DNA of 64,000 bases from Guptibacillus hwajinpoensis (GTDB taxonomy: Bacteria; Bacillota; Bacilli; Bacillales; Guptibacillaceae), in assembly GCF_029277305.1 (NCBI RefSeq), contig NZ_CP119526.1; one strand, given 5' to 3'. Made by a program: the position numbers and the translations under genes. Positions 6,927 through 17,500 of this stretch are shown here, piece by piece. The stretch's first letter is position 1. Each line of letters begins with the position of its first letter. Under the pieces are notes generated by a model. It did no database searches. It saw only the letters and a list, made by a program, of their open reading frames with translations, and was not told the DNA's origin.

Positions 6927-9074
6927 TTGGCAGCAGTATGTATTATCGCCGAGAAGCCAGATCAGGGAACGCGTCTTGCAGCGCCTTACCCGTCAGAGAA
7001 AAAGCAAGGATATATTTACATAAAACCAAATCCAGATTTCCCAGAAGGTGCCTATATGACATGGGCAGTTGGCCACCTATGTGAACTTGTACCACCAGAA
7101 ACATATGAGTCATCATGGAAGAAATGGTCACTTCAAACGTTGCCAATGATTCCACAGCAATTTCAATATCAAGTCACAAAAGGAAAGTGGAAGCAGTTTA
7201 AAGTTATTAAAGAATTAGTGAATAAGAAGGAAGTTAGATCCATCATTCATGCGGGAGATGCCGGGCGAGAAGGAGAGTTAATTGTCCGTACGATTCTTAA
7301 TCAGGCGGGATGTAAAAAGCCAATGAAGCGGTTATGGATATCTTCACTAACTGAGCGAGCTGTAAAAGAGGGATTTAACGCACTACTTGATGAAGAGAAA
7401 ACCCGAAACCTTTATTTTGAGGCCTATGCAAGGTCATGTGCTGACTGGGTTGTTGGGATAAATGCTTCTCGTGTTTATACGCTCCTTTTCAAGCAAAAAG
7501 GAGTACAGGATGTGTTCTCTGCAGGCAGGGTGCAAACACCTACGCTTGCACTAGTTGTCAAAAGAGAAAAAGAAATTGCAAACTTTAAATCAGAGCCATT
7601 TTGGGAAGTAAAGGGAACGTTCGATTACAATGGAAAACGTGTTGTCGGCAAATGGATTAAAGATGATCAAACGCGAATTGAATCGCCGGAAATGGCTAAT
7701 AAGATTGCTCAGTTTTGTCAGAACAAAGATTGTCTAGCGAGTGATGTTAAGAAGGAACGAAAGCAATACAAGCCACCATTTCTATTTCAACTATCTTCGC
7801 TCCAATCGACAGCGAATAAACGGTATAAGTTTTCACCCAAAAAAACGTTAGACATAGCTCAAAAGCTCTATACAAGGGGGATTATCTCTTATCCCCGAAG
7901 TGATTCTAGTTTTGTTACGAAAGAGGAGGCTGCAGAGTTTCCTTCAATTCTAGCAAAACTGCAAAAGCAGTCAGCATACAATGATTTATTCCCTTTAAAG
8001 CGTGAGTCAATTATGAATGACAAACGGTTTGTGAATGCAGCTAAAGTTAGCGATCACTATGCGATCATTCCAACTGAACAAGTTCCTAACATGGATAAGC
8101 TATCAGGTGATGAAGCGAAGATCTATGATCTAATTGCGAGAAGTCTTCTAGCGGCACATGAAGAAGTCGCAATTGTAGACTACACTACGTTAATGACCCT
8201 TGTAGATGATCGTGCTTTATTTCAATCGAAAGGTCAGGTTCGAATCCAGGAGGGGTGGCAACGTATTATTAAATCAACACAAAAAGATGAAGAGTTGCCA
8301 CTGATTGAAAAAGACGAAGCTGGTAAGGTAGTATCTGCAGAAGTTACTGAAGGGAAAACACAGCCTCCAAAACGATTTACTGAAGGTCAATTAATTACCA
8401 TGATGAAAACCGCCGGAAGACATCTTGATGACGAATCGCTCGAGAAGATCTTAAAGGATACGGAAGGATTGGGTACCGAAGCAACCAGGGCTGGAATTAT
8501 TACAATGTTAAAAGACAGGAAATACATCGACGTAGTAAAAAACCAGGTGTTCGCGACAGATAAAGGGGTTTTACTCATTGATTCAATCGGTAATGCCGTG
8601 TTATCCAGTGCAGAAATGACAGCCAAATGGGAGCAGCGGTTGAAACAAATAGGGAGCGGTGACGCCTCACCACAAGCTTTCATGGAATCTGTGAAAAAAC
8701 TTGCTGCGAAATTAACATCGGATGCGATTGAAGCTTCTGGAACGTGGGATTTAAAAGACATTAAAATTGAACCTTCTACAGTTTCTAAAAAGTCTCTAGG
8801 TAAGAAAATAGGGGATTGTCCATTGTGTGGATCGGAAGTCATTGATAAAGGGAAGTTGTATGGATGTAGCAATTATTCAAAATCAAAATGTCCCTTTACG
8901 ATATCAAAACGAATTCTCGGTAAACCAATTTCGCAAACGAATGCTAAGAAACTATTAACCGATGGTAAAACAAATGTGATCAATGGACTGAAAAGCAAGA
9001 AAGGTACGTTTGATGCAGCACTTGTTTGGAGTGCCGCTGACAAAAAAATAACGTTTGATTTTGCAAAAAAATAG
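6927..9074 (+). CDS. topB: DNA topoisomerase III
   Basis: This is a type IA topoisomerase that decatenates and relaxes negatively supercoiled DNA. The Toprim domain begins IIAEKPDQGTRLA and contains HAGDAGREGELIV (Asp111, Glu-containing metal site). The active tyrosine is Tyr322 in GIISYPRSDSSFVT. A C-terminal CPLCG/CSNYSKSKCPF zinc-finger-like segment and a basic tail complete the 715 residues, close to the family norm in Bacillus. The start is TTG at 6927 behind GGGAGG (6911-6916); the toprim strand begins so soon after it that little more could be missing. It appears monocistronic, with terminators on both sides. Confidence 0.95.
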   Translation: MAAVCIIAEKPDQGTRLAAPYPSEKKQGYIYIKPNPDFPEGAYMTWAVGHLCELVPPETYESSWKKWSLQTLPMIPQQFQYQVTKGKWKQFKVIKELVNKKEVRSIIHAGDAGREGELIVRTILNQAGCKKPMKRLWISSLTERAVKEGFNALLDEEKTRNLYFEAYARSCADWVVGINASRVYTLLFKQKGVQDVFSAGRVQTPTLALVVKREKEIANFKSEPFWEVKGTFDYNGKRVVGKWIKDDQTRIESPEMANKIAQFCQNKDCLASDVKKERKQYKPPFLFQLSSLQSTANKRYKFSPKKTLDIAQKLYTRGIISYPRSDSSFVTKEEAAEFPSILAKLQKQSAYNDLFPLKRESIMNDKRFVNAAKVSDHYAIIPTEQVPNMDKLSGDEAKIYDLIARSLLAAHEEVAIVDYTTLMTLVDDRALFQSKGQVRIQEGWQRIIKSTQKDEELPLIEKDEAGKVVSAEVTEGKTQPPKRFTEGQLITMMKTAGRHLDDESLEKILKDTEGLGTEATRAGIITMLKDRKYIDVVKNQVFATDKGVLLIDSIGNAVLSSAEMTAKWEQRLKQIGSGDASPQAFMESVKKLAAKLTSDAIEASGTWDLKDIKIEPSTVSKKSLGKKIGDCPLCGSEVIDKGKLYGCSNYSKSKCPFTISKRILGKPISQTNAKKLLTDGKTNVINGLKSKKGTFDAALVWSAADKKITFDFAKK

Positions 9075-9084
9075 TTACTCCAAG

Positions 9085-9116
9085 AACATGCTCAGTACGC
9101 TGAGCATGTTTTTTTA
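9085..9116 (+). terminator. Intrinsic terminator after topB
   Basis: AACATGCTCAG pairs with CTGAGCATGTT across a four-base loop, followed by a long T-run. Confidence 0.95.
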
Positions 9117-9179
9117 TAGTGTTGGCTGCGGAACGTAATGTATTAATCAAAAATAAATATATTATTTTCTGGAAACCTG

Positions 9180-9214
9180 TTGTATATATATTCTTGCATA
9201 TGTATAATCATACA
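9180..9214 (+). promoter_or_regulatory. Arginine operon promoter with ArgR-box-like dyad
   Basis: TTGTAT at 9180-9185 and TATAAT at 9203-9208 are spaced by 17 bases. The -10 element lies inside the imperfect dyad TATGTATAATCATACA (9200-9215), which resembles the AT-rich ArgR/AhrC operator half-sites. Arginine-liganded ArgR binding here would block the operon. The promoter match is direct; the operator is inferred from position and symmetry. Confidence 0.65.
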
Positions 9215-9242
9215 ATAAGAAAAGAAAGAGGGAGTGGAATTA

Positions 9243-10280
9243 GTGAAAGCAGGTATTGTCGGTGCCAGCGGTTATAGCGGTCTAGAATTGATTCGCTTGC
9301 TGCTAGGACACCCTGAAGTAGAAATTGAAACAATCGTATCTCCATCTAATGCAGGTTTTAAATTAAATGAAGTATTCCCTCATCTAACGAATATACAGAA
9401 TTGTGAATTTGATGCGCTAGATGTTAACGATCTTGCATCTAAAGTCGATGTTGTGTTTTTTGCAACACCTGCTGGTATCAGCAGTCAGTCCATTCCTTCT
9501 CTTATCGAGATGGGAATCCCATGTATCGACTTGTCAGGTGACTTTCGATTAAAGGGGAATGGGTTATACGAAGAGTGGTATAACCATTCATCTCCACCTG
9601 CACAAGTATTAGAGCAAGCTGTTTATGGATTATCCGAATTTTATCCAGAGGAGATTGCGAATGCGAACTTAATTGCAAATCCGGGATGTTATCCGACAGC
9701 TTCTCTTCTCGGCATTCTTCCAATCATCCAACAGGACTGGGTGGATCCTAGCTCTCTTATCATTGATGGTAAATCCGGCCTGTCGGGAGCAGGTCGTAAA
9801 ACAAGCCTAGCAGCACACTTTTCAGAAGTGAACGAGAATGTTTCTGCCTATAAGCTTGGGAAACACCAGCACATCCCTGAGATTGAGCAACTACTTTCCA
9901 TGCAGATTGAAAAGGAAATTCAGGTAACGTTTGCTACTCATCTCATTCCACTAACAAGAGGTATGATGTGTAGCATGTATATGAATCTACTAACAGAAAA
10001 AACGACCAATCAAGTGATTGAGCTGTATCAATCTTTCTATGAAAATCATCCATTTATCCGCATTATGCCTGAAGGGAAATGGCCAACGCCAAAAGGTGTA
10101 GCGGGATCTAATTATTGTGATATTGGTTTCTCGGTCGACGATAGAACGAACCGTATTACAGTCATATCTGTTATTGATAATTTAATGAAAGGTGCGGCAG
10201 GTCAGGCTGTTCAAAATATGAATCTACGATTTGGTTTTGCCGAAACGGAAGGTCTAATGCTTTCACCAGTATTTCCATAA
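9243..10280 (+). CDS. argC: N-acetyl-gamma-glutamyl-phosphate reductase
   Basis: This enzyme catalyses NADPH-dependent reduction of N-acetylglutamyl phosphate to the semialdehyde, the third step from glutamate to ornithine. The N-terminus has the nucleotide-binding pattern GIVGASGYSGLELIRLL, and the catalytic Cys149 lies in IANPGCYPTA. The GTG at 9243 is preferred over the GTG at 9234 because GAGGGAG sits eight bases before it. The resulting 345 residues equal the B. subtilis length. It is the first gene of argCJBD-carAB-argF, behind the promoter at 9180. Confidence 0.95.
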   Translation: MKAGIVGASGYSGLELIRLLLGHPEVEIETIVSPSNAGFKLNEVFPHLTNIQNCEFDALDVNDLASKVDVVFFATPAGISSQSIPSLIEMGIPCIDLSGDFRLKGNGLYEEWYNHSSPPAQVLEQAVYGLSEFYPEEIANANLIANPGCYPTASLLGILPIIQQDWVDPSSLIIDGKSGLSGAGRKTSLAAHFSEVNENVSAYKLGKHQHIPEIEQLLSMQIEKEIQVTFATHLIPLTRGMMCSMYMNLLTEKTTNQVIELYQSFYENHPFIRIMPEGKWPTPKGVAGSNYCDIGFSVDDRTNRITVISVIDNLMKGAAGQAVQNMNLRFGFAETEGLMLSPVFP

Positions 10281-10307
10281 AACTATGAAGAGAGAGGAAT
10301 GAATTTT

Positions 10308-11540
10308 GTGGCAATGACGACTGCTAGTGAAACACTTTTTACTAAAGTGAAAGAAGGTACAGTTACATCTCCAAAAGGATTTGAAGCAGGAGGCTTTCAT
10401 GCAGGGTTAAAACGAAAGCGCAAAGATCTCGGCTGGATCAAGTCGAATGTTCCTGCAGCCGCAGCAGGTGTTTTCACCTTAAATACATTCCAGGCACCTC
10501 CATTGAAAGTAACGAAAGAAAGCTTATCAGGAGGACTATTACAAGGCATTATCGTAAACTCTGGAAATGCAAATGCTTTTACAGGTGAAAAAGGGCTAAA
10601 AGATGCTTATAAGATGCGCAAATCATTTGCTGATGTAATGAATCTAAAAGAATCGCAAACAGCTGTAACGTCTACAGGTGTAATCGGTGAATATTTACCA
10701 ATGCATGATATTTGTAAAGGCATTAAGCAAATACCAGACTATAAAGAAACGACATCTGGAAGTGATTTTGCTGAAGCGATTGTGACAACAGATACGACAA
10801 CTAAGGAAATCGCCGTTACGTGTGAGATAGACGGTAAGATGATTACGATCGGTGGTGCAGCTAAAGGCTCAGGGATGATTAAACCGAATATGGCAACCAT
10901 GCTTGCTTTTGTAACAACAGATGCATTTGTGGAAACAGCTGCGCTCCAAACAGCGCTAAGCACCGTAACGGATCGAACCTACAATATGATTACAGTAGAT
11001 GGTGAAACGAGCACAAACGATATGGTTCTCCTATTAGCAAACGGTCAAGCCGAAAACAATCCATTATCTCCAAATCATAATGATTGGGAAACATTTTTAC
11101 ACTCACTAGAGTATGTGTGTCAGCAATTAGCTAAAATGATTGCGAAAGATGGTGAAGGTGCAACTAAGCTCGTTGAAGTGCATGTTAAGGGTGCAGAAAC
11201 GACTAATGGAGCGAAGGCAATAGCGAAATCCATCGTAGGATCTAGTCTTGTGAAAACAGCTATTTATGGAACAGATGCGAACTGGGGACGAATTGTTTGT
11301 GCCATTGGGTATAGTGGTGAATCGGTTCAGGAAGAGTCGCTTTCTATATCACTAGGTGAAATTAAAGTAGTCGATTATGGAATTACGACGAAATTCAGTG
11401 AAGAAGAAGCGAAAGCCTACTTAGAAAATGAGAACATTCATATATACGTTGACTTGCACAATGGTGATAAAGAAGCTACTGCTTGGGGGTGTGATCTTAC
11501 TTATGACTACGTCAGAATCAATGCCTCCTACCGAACATAA
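10308..11540 (+). CDS. argJ: Bifunctional glutamate N-acetyltransferase / amino-acid acetyltransferase
   Basis: ArgJ transfers acetyl from N-acetylornithine back to glutamate and, in bifunctional forms, also makes acetylglutamate from acetyl-CoA. It is made as a precursor that cleaves itself; the cleavage motif KPNMATML places the new N-terminal nucleophile at Thr197. No argA-like gene is nearby, so bifunctionality is likely. GTG at 10308, ten bases after GAGAGG, is the preferred start; an ATG at 10299 is too close to the ribosome site. The 3' end overlaps argB by 38 bases. Confidence 0.93.
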   Translation: MAMTTASETLFTKVKEGTVTSPKGFEAGGFHAGLKRKRKDLGWIKSNVPAAAAGVFTLNTFQAPPLKVTKESLSGGLLQGIIVNSGNANAFTGEKGLKDAYKMRKSFADVMNLKESQTAVTSTGVIGEYLPMHDICKGIKQIPDYKETTSGSDFAEAIVTTDTTTKEIAVTCEIDGKMITIGGAAKGSGMIKPNMATMLAFVTTDAFVETAALQTALSTVTDRTYNMITVDGETSTNDMVLLLANGQAENNPLSPNHNDWETFLHSLEYVCQQLAKMIAKDGEGATKLVEVHVKGAETTNGAKAIAKSIVGSSLVKTAIYGTDANWGRIVCAIGYSGESVQEESLSISLGEIKVVDYGITTKFSEEEAKAYLENENIHIYVDLHNGDKEATAWGCDLTYDYVRINASYRT

Positions 11541-12339
11541 TAGAAAGTATTTTGTTATTAAATGTGGTGGAAGCATCCTAGCTCAGCTTCCAGACGAGTT
11601 CTATCACGATCTTATGAAACTCAAGTCCGAAGGTATCGATCCTGTGCTTGTACATGGTGGTGGTCCAGAAATATCGCATCTGTTTCAAAAGTTATCAATT
11701 GAGACAACATTTGTTGACGGTTTACGAGTAACGACAGATCAAATGATTGATACAGTTGAAATGGTTCTTAGCGGTAAGATCAATAAGCAGCTTGTAAGAA
11801 AGATCCACCGTGCTGGTGGAAAAGCGGTAGGCATAAGCGGGGTAGATGGAGGGATGTTTCGTTGCAAACAAACTGAGCAAGCGCTTGGTCGAGTTGGGGA
11901 AGTCACCTATGTAGATCGATCTTTAATTGAACAACTATCTATTTCAGGTTACATACCTGTTATCTCTCCAGTTAGTATGGATGAAAATGGGCAGTCTCTC
12001 AATATTAATGGAGATGAAGCAGCGTCAGCTGTTGCACAATCATTACATGCAGAGATTTGTCTTGTGAGTGATATTCCTGGAATCTACAAAGAAATTGATG
12101 GTGAAAAGGTCGTATTTGAATCACTTGATGATATCAAGATTGGAACGTTAATAGAAGAAGGAACAATATTCGGCGGTATGATTCCGAAAGTGAAAGGTGC
12201 GGTTGCTGCCCTTTCTGATCAAGTGCCGTCTGTAATTATACTTGATGGAAGAGAACAAAACGCTTTACTAAAAGCTGTCGCTCATAAAACGATAGGTACT
12301 CGAATTGTACGGAAGGAGCTTATCAATGTCACTAACTGA
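11503..12339 (+). CDS. argB: Acetylglutamate kinase
   Basis: This enzyme phosphorylates N-acetylglutamate, the second step of the ornithine pathway. It belongs to the amino-acid kinase fold, with the phosphate-binding KCGGS (Lys20), the substrate loop VLVHGGGPEISH and IFGGMIPKVKGA near the C-terminus. The start is chosen at ATG 11503, inside the end of argJ and downstream of a GGGGGTG stretch. ATG 11521 is an alternative that gives a length closer to the family norm. The gene overlaps argJ upstream and argD downstream, so translation is tightly coupled. Confidence 0.92.
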   Translation: MTTSESMPPTEHNRKYFVIKCGGSILAQLPDEFYHDLMKLKSEGIDPVLVHGGGPEISHLFQKLSIETTFVDGLRVTTDQMIDTVEMVLSGKINKQLVRKIHRAGGKAVGISGVDGGMFRCKQTEQALGRVGEVTYVDRSLIEQLSISGYIPVISPVSMDENGQSLNINGDEAASAVAQSLHAEICLVSDIPGIYKEIDGEKVVFESLDDIKIGTLIEEGTIFGGMIPKVKGAVAALSDQVPSVIILDGREQNALLKAVAHKTIGTRIVRKELINVTN

Positions 12340-13498
12340 AACCTCTCAAACTAGCATTATGAAAACGTACAATCGTCTTCCAATTACTGCTGTTAAAGGC
12401 GAGGGAAGCTACCTGTATGAAGCAGCCGGCATGAAATATCTTGACTTTACCTCAGGGATTGCAACGTGTAATCTCGGTCACCAGCCTAAAGGAGTCAAAA
12501 ATGCTGTAACAGATCAGTTAGATCTTCTCTGGCATTGCTCTAATTTATACCATATCCCGAAACAACAGGAGCTTGCAGAATTGCTTGCAGAAAAGAGTTG
12601 TTTGGATGAAGTGTTTTTCTGTAACAGTGGAACAGAAGCCAATGAGGCTGCTATTAAGCTAGTTAGAAAATGGAGTAACAAAGAAACCATAGTAACCTTT
12701 ACGAAGTCATTTCATGGCAGAACGCTCGGTTCCCTTTCAGCTACTGCCCAAACCAATTTGCAAGAAGGCTTTGGTTCAATGTTGGAAGGATTCCACTACC
12801 TTCCTTACAACAAGTTTGAGAGTTTAAAAAGACTTGAGGAGCTTAAACCAGCGGCTGTTATGTTTGAACTTGTTCAAGGAGAAGGTGGTGTTAGACCCGC
12901 AGATCATCAATGGATCTCACAGCTCGTTGATGTTTGTCAGTCTAACAATATTCTTCTTGTCGTAGATGAAGTTCAAACTGGAATGGGGAGAACGGGTACT
13001 CTTTTCGCATATGAACAATATGGATTTGAACCCGATATTATGACACTCGCAAAGGGGCTTGGATCAGGATTTCCAATTGGCGCGATGCTTGCTAAAGAAA
13101 CAATAGGATCTGCTTTCGGCCCTGGCTCCCATGGAAGTACGTTTGGAGGGAATCCTCTTGCGTCCGCGGCTGCGGTTGAAACGGTTAAACAAATATCCTC
13201 TCTATTGCCAGAAGTTAACCAGACATCTACCTATCTTTTAAATGAAATAAAGAATCTTTTAGAAAAGTCTTCATCGATTATAGACGTTAGAGGACTGGGA
13301 TTGCTTTTGGGGATTGAAGTGAGAAATGCAGCGCACTATATGACGCATTTAAGAGAAAAAGGCGTTCTAGTTTTGACAGCTGGTGCAACTGTCCTTCGGA
13401 TCCTTCCACCATTAAATGTGACTCATGATGAAGTGAATCACTTCTTGAACATCTTAACAGAAGTTTTTCAGACAGAGGAGGAGGGTGAACAGGAATGA
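12326..13498 (+). CDS. argD: Acetylornithine aminotransferase
   Basis: A PLP-dependent class III aminotransferase that converts the acetylglutamate semialdehyde to N2-acetylornithine with glutamate as donor. Key sites are visible: CNSGTEANEAAIKL for cofactor phosphate binding, VVDEVQTGMGRTG (Asp214), and the Schiff-base lysine Lys243 in TLAKGLGSGFPIGA. The start is ATG 12326 behind AAGGAG, 14 bases inside argB. Its stop codon overlaps the carA start by four bases. Confidence 0.95.
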   Translation: MSLTETSQTSIMKTYNRLPITAVKGEGSYLYEAAGMKYLDFTSGIATCNLGHQPKGVKNAVTDQLDLLWHCSNLYHIPKQQELAELLAEKSCLDEVFFCNSGTEANEAAIKLVRKWSNKETIVTFTKSFHGRTLGSLSATAQTNLQEGFGSMLEGFHYLPYNKFESLKRLEELKPAAVMFELVQGEGGVRPADHQWISQLVDVCQSNNILLVVDEVQTGMGRTGTLFAYEQYGFEPDIMTLAKGLGSGFPIGAMLAKETIGSAFGPGSHGSTFGGNPLASAAAVETVKQISSLLPEVNQTSTYLLNEIKNLLEKSSSIIDVRGLGLLLGIEVRNAAHYMTHLREKGVLVLTAGATVLRILPPLNVTHDEVNHFLNILTEVFQTEEEGEQE

Positions 13499-14568
13499 AA
13501 AAAGGCTATCTAGTTCTTGAAAACGGTGAAGTGTTTGAAGGTGTCTTACCTTACGATACTGAGGCAACAGGTGAAGTTGTTTTTAATACGAGTATGACTG
13601 GTTATCAAGAAATCATTTCTGACCCTTCGTATGCAGGTCAAATCATTGTATTTTGCTATCCGCAAATCGGTAATTACGGGTTAAATGATCTAGATAGCGA
13701 AAGTGAGCATCTCCATCTTCATGGCGTTGTAACAGGTGAACAGTGTGATACTCCTAGTCATTATTTATCGAAGCATTCGTTCGCATCAGAACTTTCTCAA
13801 AAAAATGTTCCTTCATTAACAGGCGTGGACACACGTGCACTCGTTAAAATGCTTCGGAATCATGGGACGATGAAGGGTAAAATCATGTCTGAAATTCCAG
13901 CGGGAAAAATCAATTGGAATGAAGGAAAATCATATGTTCCTACTGTCTCGGTTCAAGAATCCATTTCTTATCCAAATGAAGGATCACATATTGTACTAAT
14001 TGATTATGGCTATAAGAAATCAATACTAACCTCACTGCAATCTCTTGGGTGTGCGGTTACAGTTGTTCCTTATCATACAACGTTTGATCAGATTGTAAAT
14101 CTGAATCCTGATGGCGTTGTGTTAAGCAATGGTCCAGGGGATCCTGAAGCATTATCAGATTGTTACGATACGATTCGAATCATAAGTGAAACGTACCCGG
14201 TATTCGGAATATGTCTTGGACACCAACTTCTAGCTCTTGCTCATGGAGCTTCTACTCGAAAGCTTATCTTTGGGCACCGAGGCTCGAATCATCCAGTAAA
14301 GCATGTTGAAACAAGTAAAGTATATATCACTTCTCAGAACCATGGATATGAAGTTGTACAAGAGAGTCTTTCAGGTACAGGATTTGTAACAACGTTTATT
14401 AATTTGAATGATGGAACGGTAGAAGGACTTATGCATAAGAAATACAACATTCAATCCGTGCAATTCCATCCTGAAGCACATGCAGGCCCTTCAGATACAG
14501 CTTATTTATTCGACGCTTTTATACAGCAGATTACTAGAACAGGAGACCAGCATTATGCCTTTACGTAA
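13495..14568 (+). CDS. carA: Carbamoyl-phosphate synthase small subunit (arginine pathway)
   Basis: The glutaminase subunit supplies ammonia to CarB. The N-terminal CPSase domain is followed by a class I glutamine amidotransferase with nucleophile Cys240 in VFGICLGHQLLALAHG and the His/Glu pair in VQFHPEAHAGP. Its position inside the arginine operon, as in B. subtilis, indicates that this is the arginine-dedicated enzyme. A second, pyrimidine-linked copy probably exists elsewhere. It overlaps argD by four bases and carB by 14 bases. Confidence 0.93.
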   Translation: MKKGYLVLENGEVFEGVLPYDTEATGEVVFNTSMTGYQEIISDPSYAGQIIVFCYPQIGNYGLNDLDSESEHLHLHGVVTGEQCDTPSHYLSKHSFASELSQKNVPSLTGVDTRALVKMLRNHGTMKGKIMSEIPAGKINWNEGKSYVPTVSVQESISYPNEGSHIVLIDYGYKKSILTSLQSLGCAVTVVPYHTTFDQIVNLNPDGVVLSNGPGDPEALSDCYDTIRIISETYPVFGICLGHQLLALAHGASTRKLIFGHRGSNHPVKHVETSKVYITSQNHGYEVVQESLSGTGFVTTFINLNDGTVEGLMHKKYNIQSVQFHPEAHAGPSDTAYLFDAFIQQITRTGDQHYAFT

Positions 14569-17500
14569 AGAGTTAAATAAAGTTGTTATTCTAGGTTCAG
14601 GTCCAATCGTCATAGGTCAAGCAGCTGAATTTGATTATGCCGGAACACAAGCTTGCCTTGCTCTGAAAGAAGAAGGAATTGAAGTAGTATTAATTAACAG
14701 CAACCCTGCGACGATCATGACGGATTCTTCAATTGCAGATCATGTTTATATGGAACCGATGACGCTTGAGTATGTTGAACAAATTCTACGAAAAGAAAAA
14801 CCAGATGGGATTATCGGAACCCTTGGAGGTCAAACCGGACTGAATCTCGTTGTTCAACTATATGAAAAAGGGATCCTACAAAAGTTAAACGTTGAGCTTC
14901 TTGGAACGTCTGTTGAATCAATTCAAAATGGAGAAGATCGTGAGAAGTTTAGACAAATGATGATTGACATCGGAGAGCCAGTACCTGAATCAAAAATTGC
15001 AGTAACGGGAGATGAAGCACTAACGTTTGCAAATGAAATTGGTTATCCAATTATGGTTCGTCCAGCTTATACGATGGGTGGTGAAGGAGGCGGTTTTGCC
15101 GCAAATGATCAAGAGCTTCTTGAGATTGTTGAACGAGGACTATCATTAAGTCCGATTTCCCAAGTGCTTATTGAAAAAAGCATGCTCGGATGGAAAGAGA
15201 TCGAGTATGAGGTAATGCGTGATGAGAACGACACATGCATGATTGTTTGCAATATGGAGAATATGGACCCAGTTGGGATTCATACAGGAGATTCCATAGT
15301 TGTAGCACCGTCACAGACGTTAAATGATTTCCAGTATCAAATGCTTCGTAATGTTTCCTTGAAAGTGATTCGGGCTCTGAATGTGATCGGAGGCTGCAAT
15401 ATTCAAATCGGATTAAATCCTGAATCAAATGACTATTACATTATTGAAGTTAATCCAAGGGTTAGTCGTTCCTCAGCTCTTGCTTCTAAAGCAACAGGCT
15501 ATCCGATTGCTCGTATGGCAGCAAAATGTGCAATTGGTTATACACTTGATGAGCTTCCAAATCCAATTACTGGAACGACCTTTGCCGCTTTTGAACCAGC
15601 GCTCGATTATTTAGTTGTTAAAATACCTCGCTTTCCATTTGATAAATTCCCGGAAGGTGATCGAGTTCTAGGAACACAAATGAAAGCAACGGGTGAGGTC
15701 ATGGCGATTGATCGTAGCTTTGAAGGAGCTCTTAACAAGGCCATTCGTTCACTAGAAATTGGTTATACATCGTTAACCAATGATTATTATCAAGAAGTTA
15801 GTACAGATCAATTAAATCATGACCTTCAGCACCCAACTGACGAAAGGCTTTTCTTAATTAGTGAAGCGTTTCGAAGAGGCTACACGATAGAGAACATTAA
15901 GTCGCTTACAGCAATTGATAACTGGTTTCTTGATAAAGTTAAACGAATAGTAGACGTAGAGACGATGTGGCTTAATCAACCTGACACTAATGATGCATTG
16001 CTGATCCAATCCAAACGGTTAAACATAAGTGACGCATTTATCGCTGAAGCAACCGGAAGAACAATTGATACGATTATGGAGAGGGTGAAAGAGACAGGGA
16101 TCAATCGTGGAATGAAACAGGTTGATACGTGTGCAGGTGAATTTGAAGCTGTTACACCCTATTTCTATTCGACCTTTCTTGGAAGCGACGAAGCTGACGT
16201 GGTCAGTGATCCAGGAATTCTCGTTATTGGCTCTGGACCGATTCGAATCGGTCAGGGTGTTGAATTTGACTATTGTTCTGTTCATGCTGCTGAGGCAGTG
16301 AAAAAGTTAGGATACAGAGCGGTAGTAATGAATAACAATCCTGAAACAGTAAGTACAGATTACAGTATCGCAGATCGTCTATACTTTGAACCTCTTTCTT
16401 TGGAAGATGTTCTAGCAGTTATTGAGAAAGAAAACATTGTTGGAGTAGCGGTTCAATTTGGTGGTCAAACAGCAGTGAATCTCGCTGAAGATCTTCATGA
16501 ACGAGGTATACCGATTCTAGGAACACCGGTTGAGAACATTAATAAAGTAGAAGATCGTGATCAATTTTATCAATTGTTGGATTCTCTTTCTATACCGTAT
16601 ATCGAAGGGAGAATGGCATATAAACCGGAAGAAATGGGGGTGCTTGCTAAGGAACTAGGGTTTCCTATTATCGTAAGACCGTCTTACGTAATCGGTGGGC
16701 AAAATATGTTTATTTTCCGTAATGAAGATGAGTTGAATAGGTATACGAAGAAGTTAGGCTCGAGTTCAACGAAAATGTGGCCATTTCTTCTTGATCGTTT
16801 TGTGGAAGGTATCGAATGTGAAGTTGATGTGATCTGTGATGGGAACTCAATTGCCATACCAGGCATTATGGAACACCTTGAACGCTCTGGCGTGCATTCT
16901 GGTGATAGCACGGCTATTTACCCACCTCTTTCCATTACGGAGAAGCAGAAGGAAGCGATCACACTATATTCTGAGAAATTATCACAAGCACTCGGATGTC
17001 GTGGGCTCATGAATATTCAATTTGTGATTGATGAAGATGTCATTTATGTTCTCGAAATCAATCCAAGATCGTCAAGAACCGTTCCTGTTATGAGTAAAGT
17101 AACCAATGTCCCAATGGTGGAATGGGCTATGAAAGCTCAATTACAACCAAATTCACTAGAAGTAACAGGGCTCCTGGAAGAGAAACCTTACTACACTGTG
17201 AAATTCCCGATTTTCTCAAACGGTAAATTAAAAAACGTGGATCACGTATTAGGTCCTGAAATGAAATCAACAGGCGAAGTACTTGCCATAGCAAAAAACA
17301 AAGACGAAGCGCTTAGTAAAGCTGCATTATCTACATGGGATACAGAAGTGCTCCCTTCAAAAATTCTTTGTTCAATAAGTGAAGAGCATAAAGAAGCGGC
17401 TTCACAAGTTTTATCAAAATTTACTGAAAAGGGTGTCGAACTATATGCTACTCCTGGAACCGCTCATTATTTAAACAAGAAAGGCATTCAGGCGAAGCTT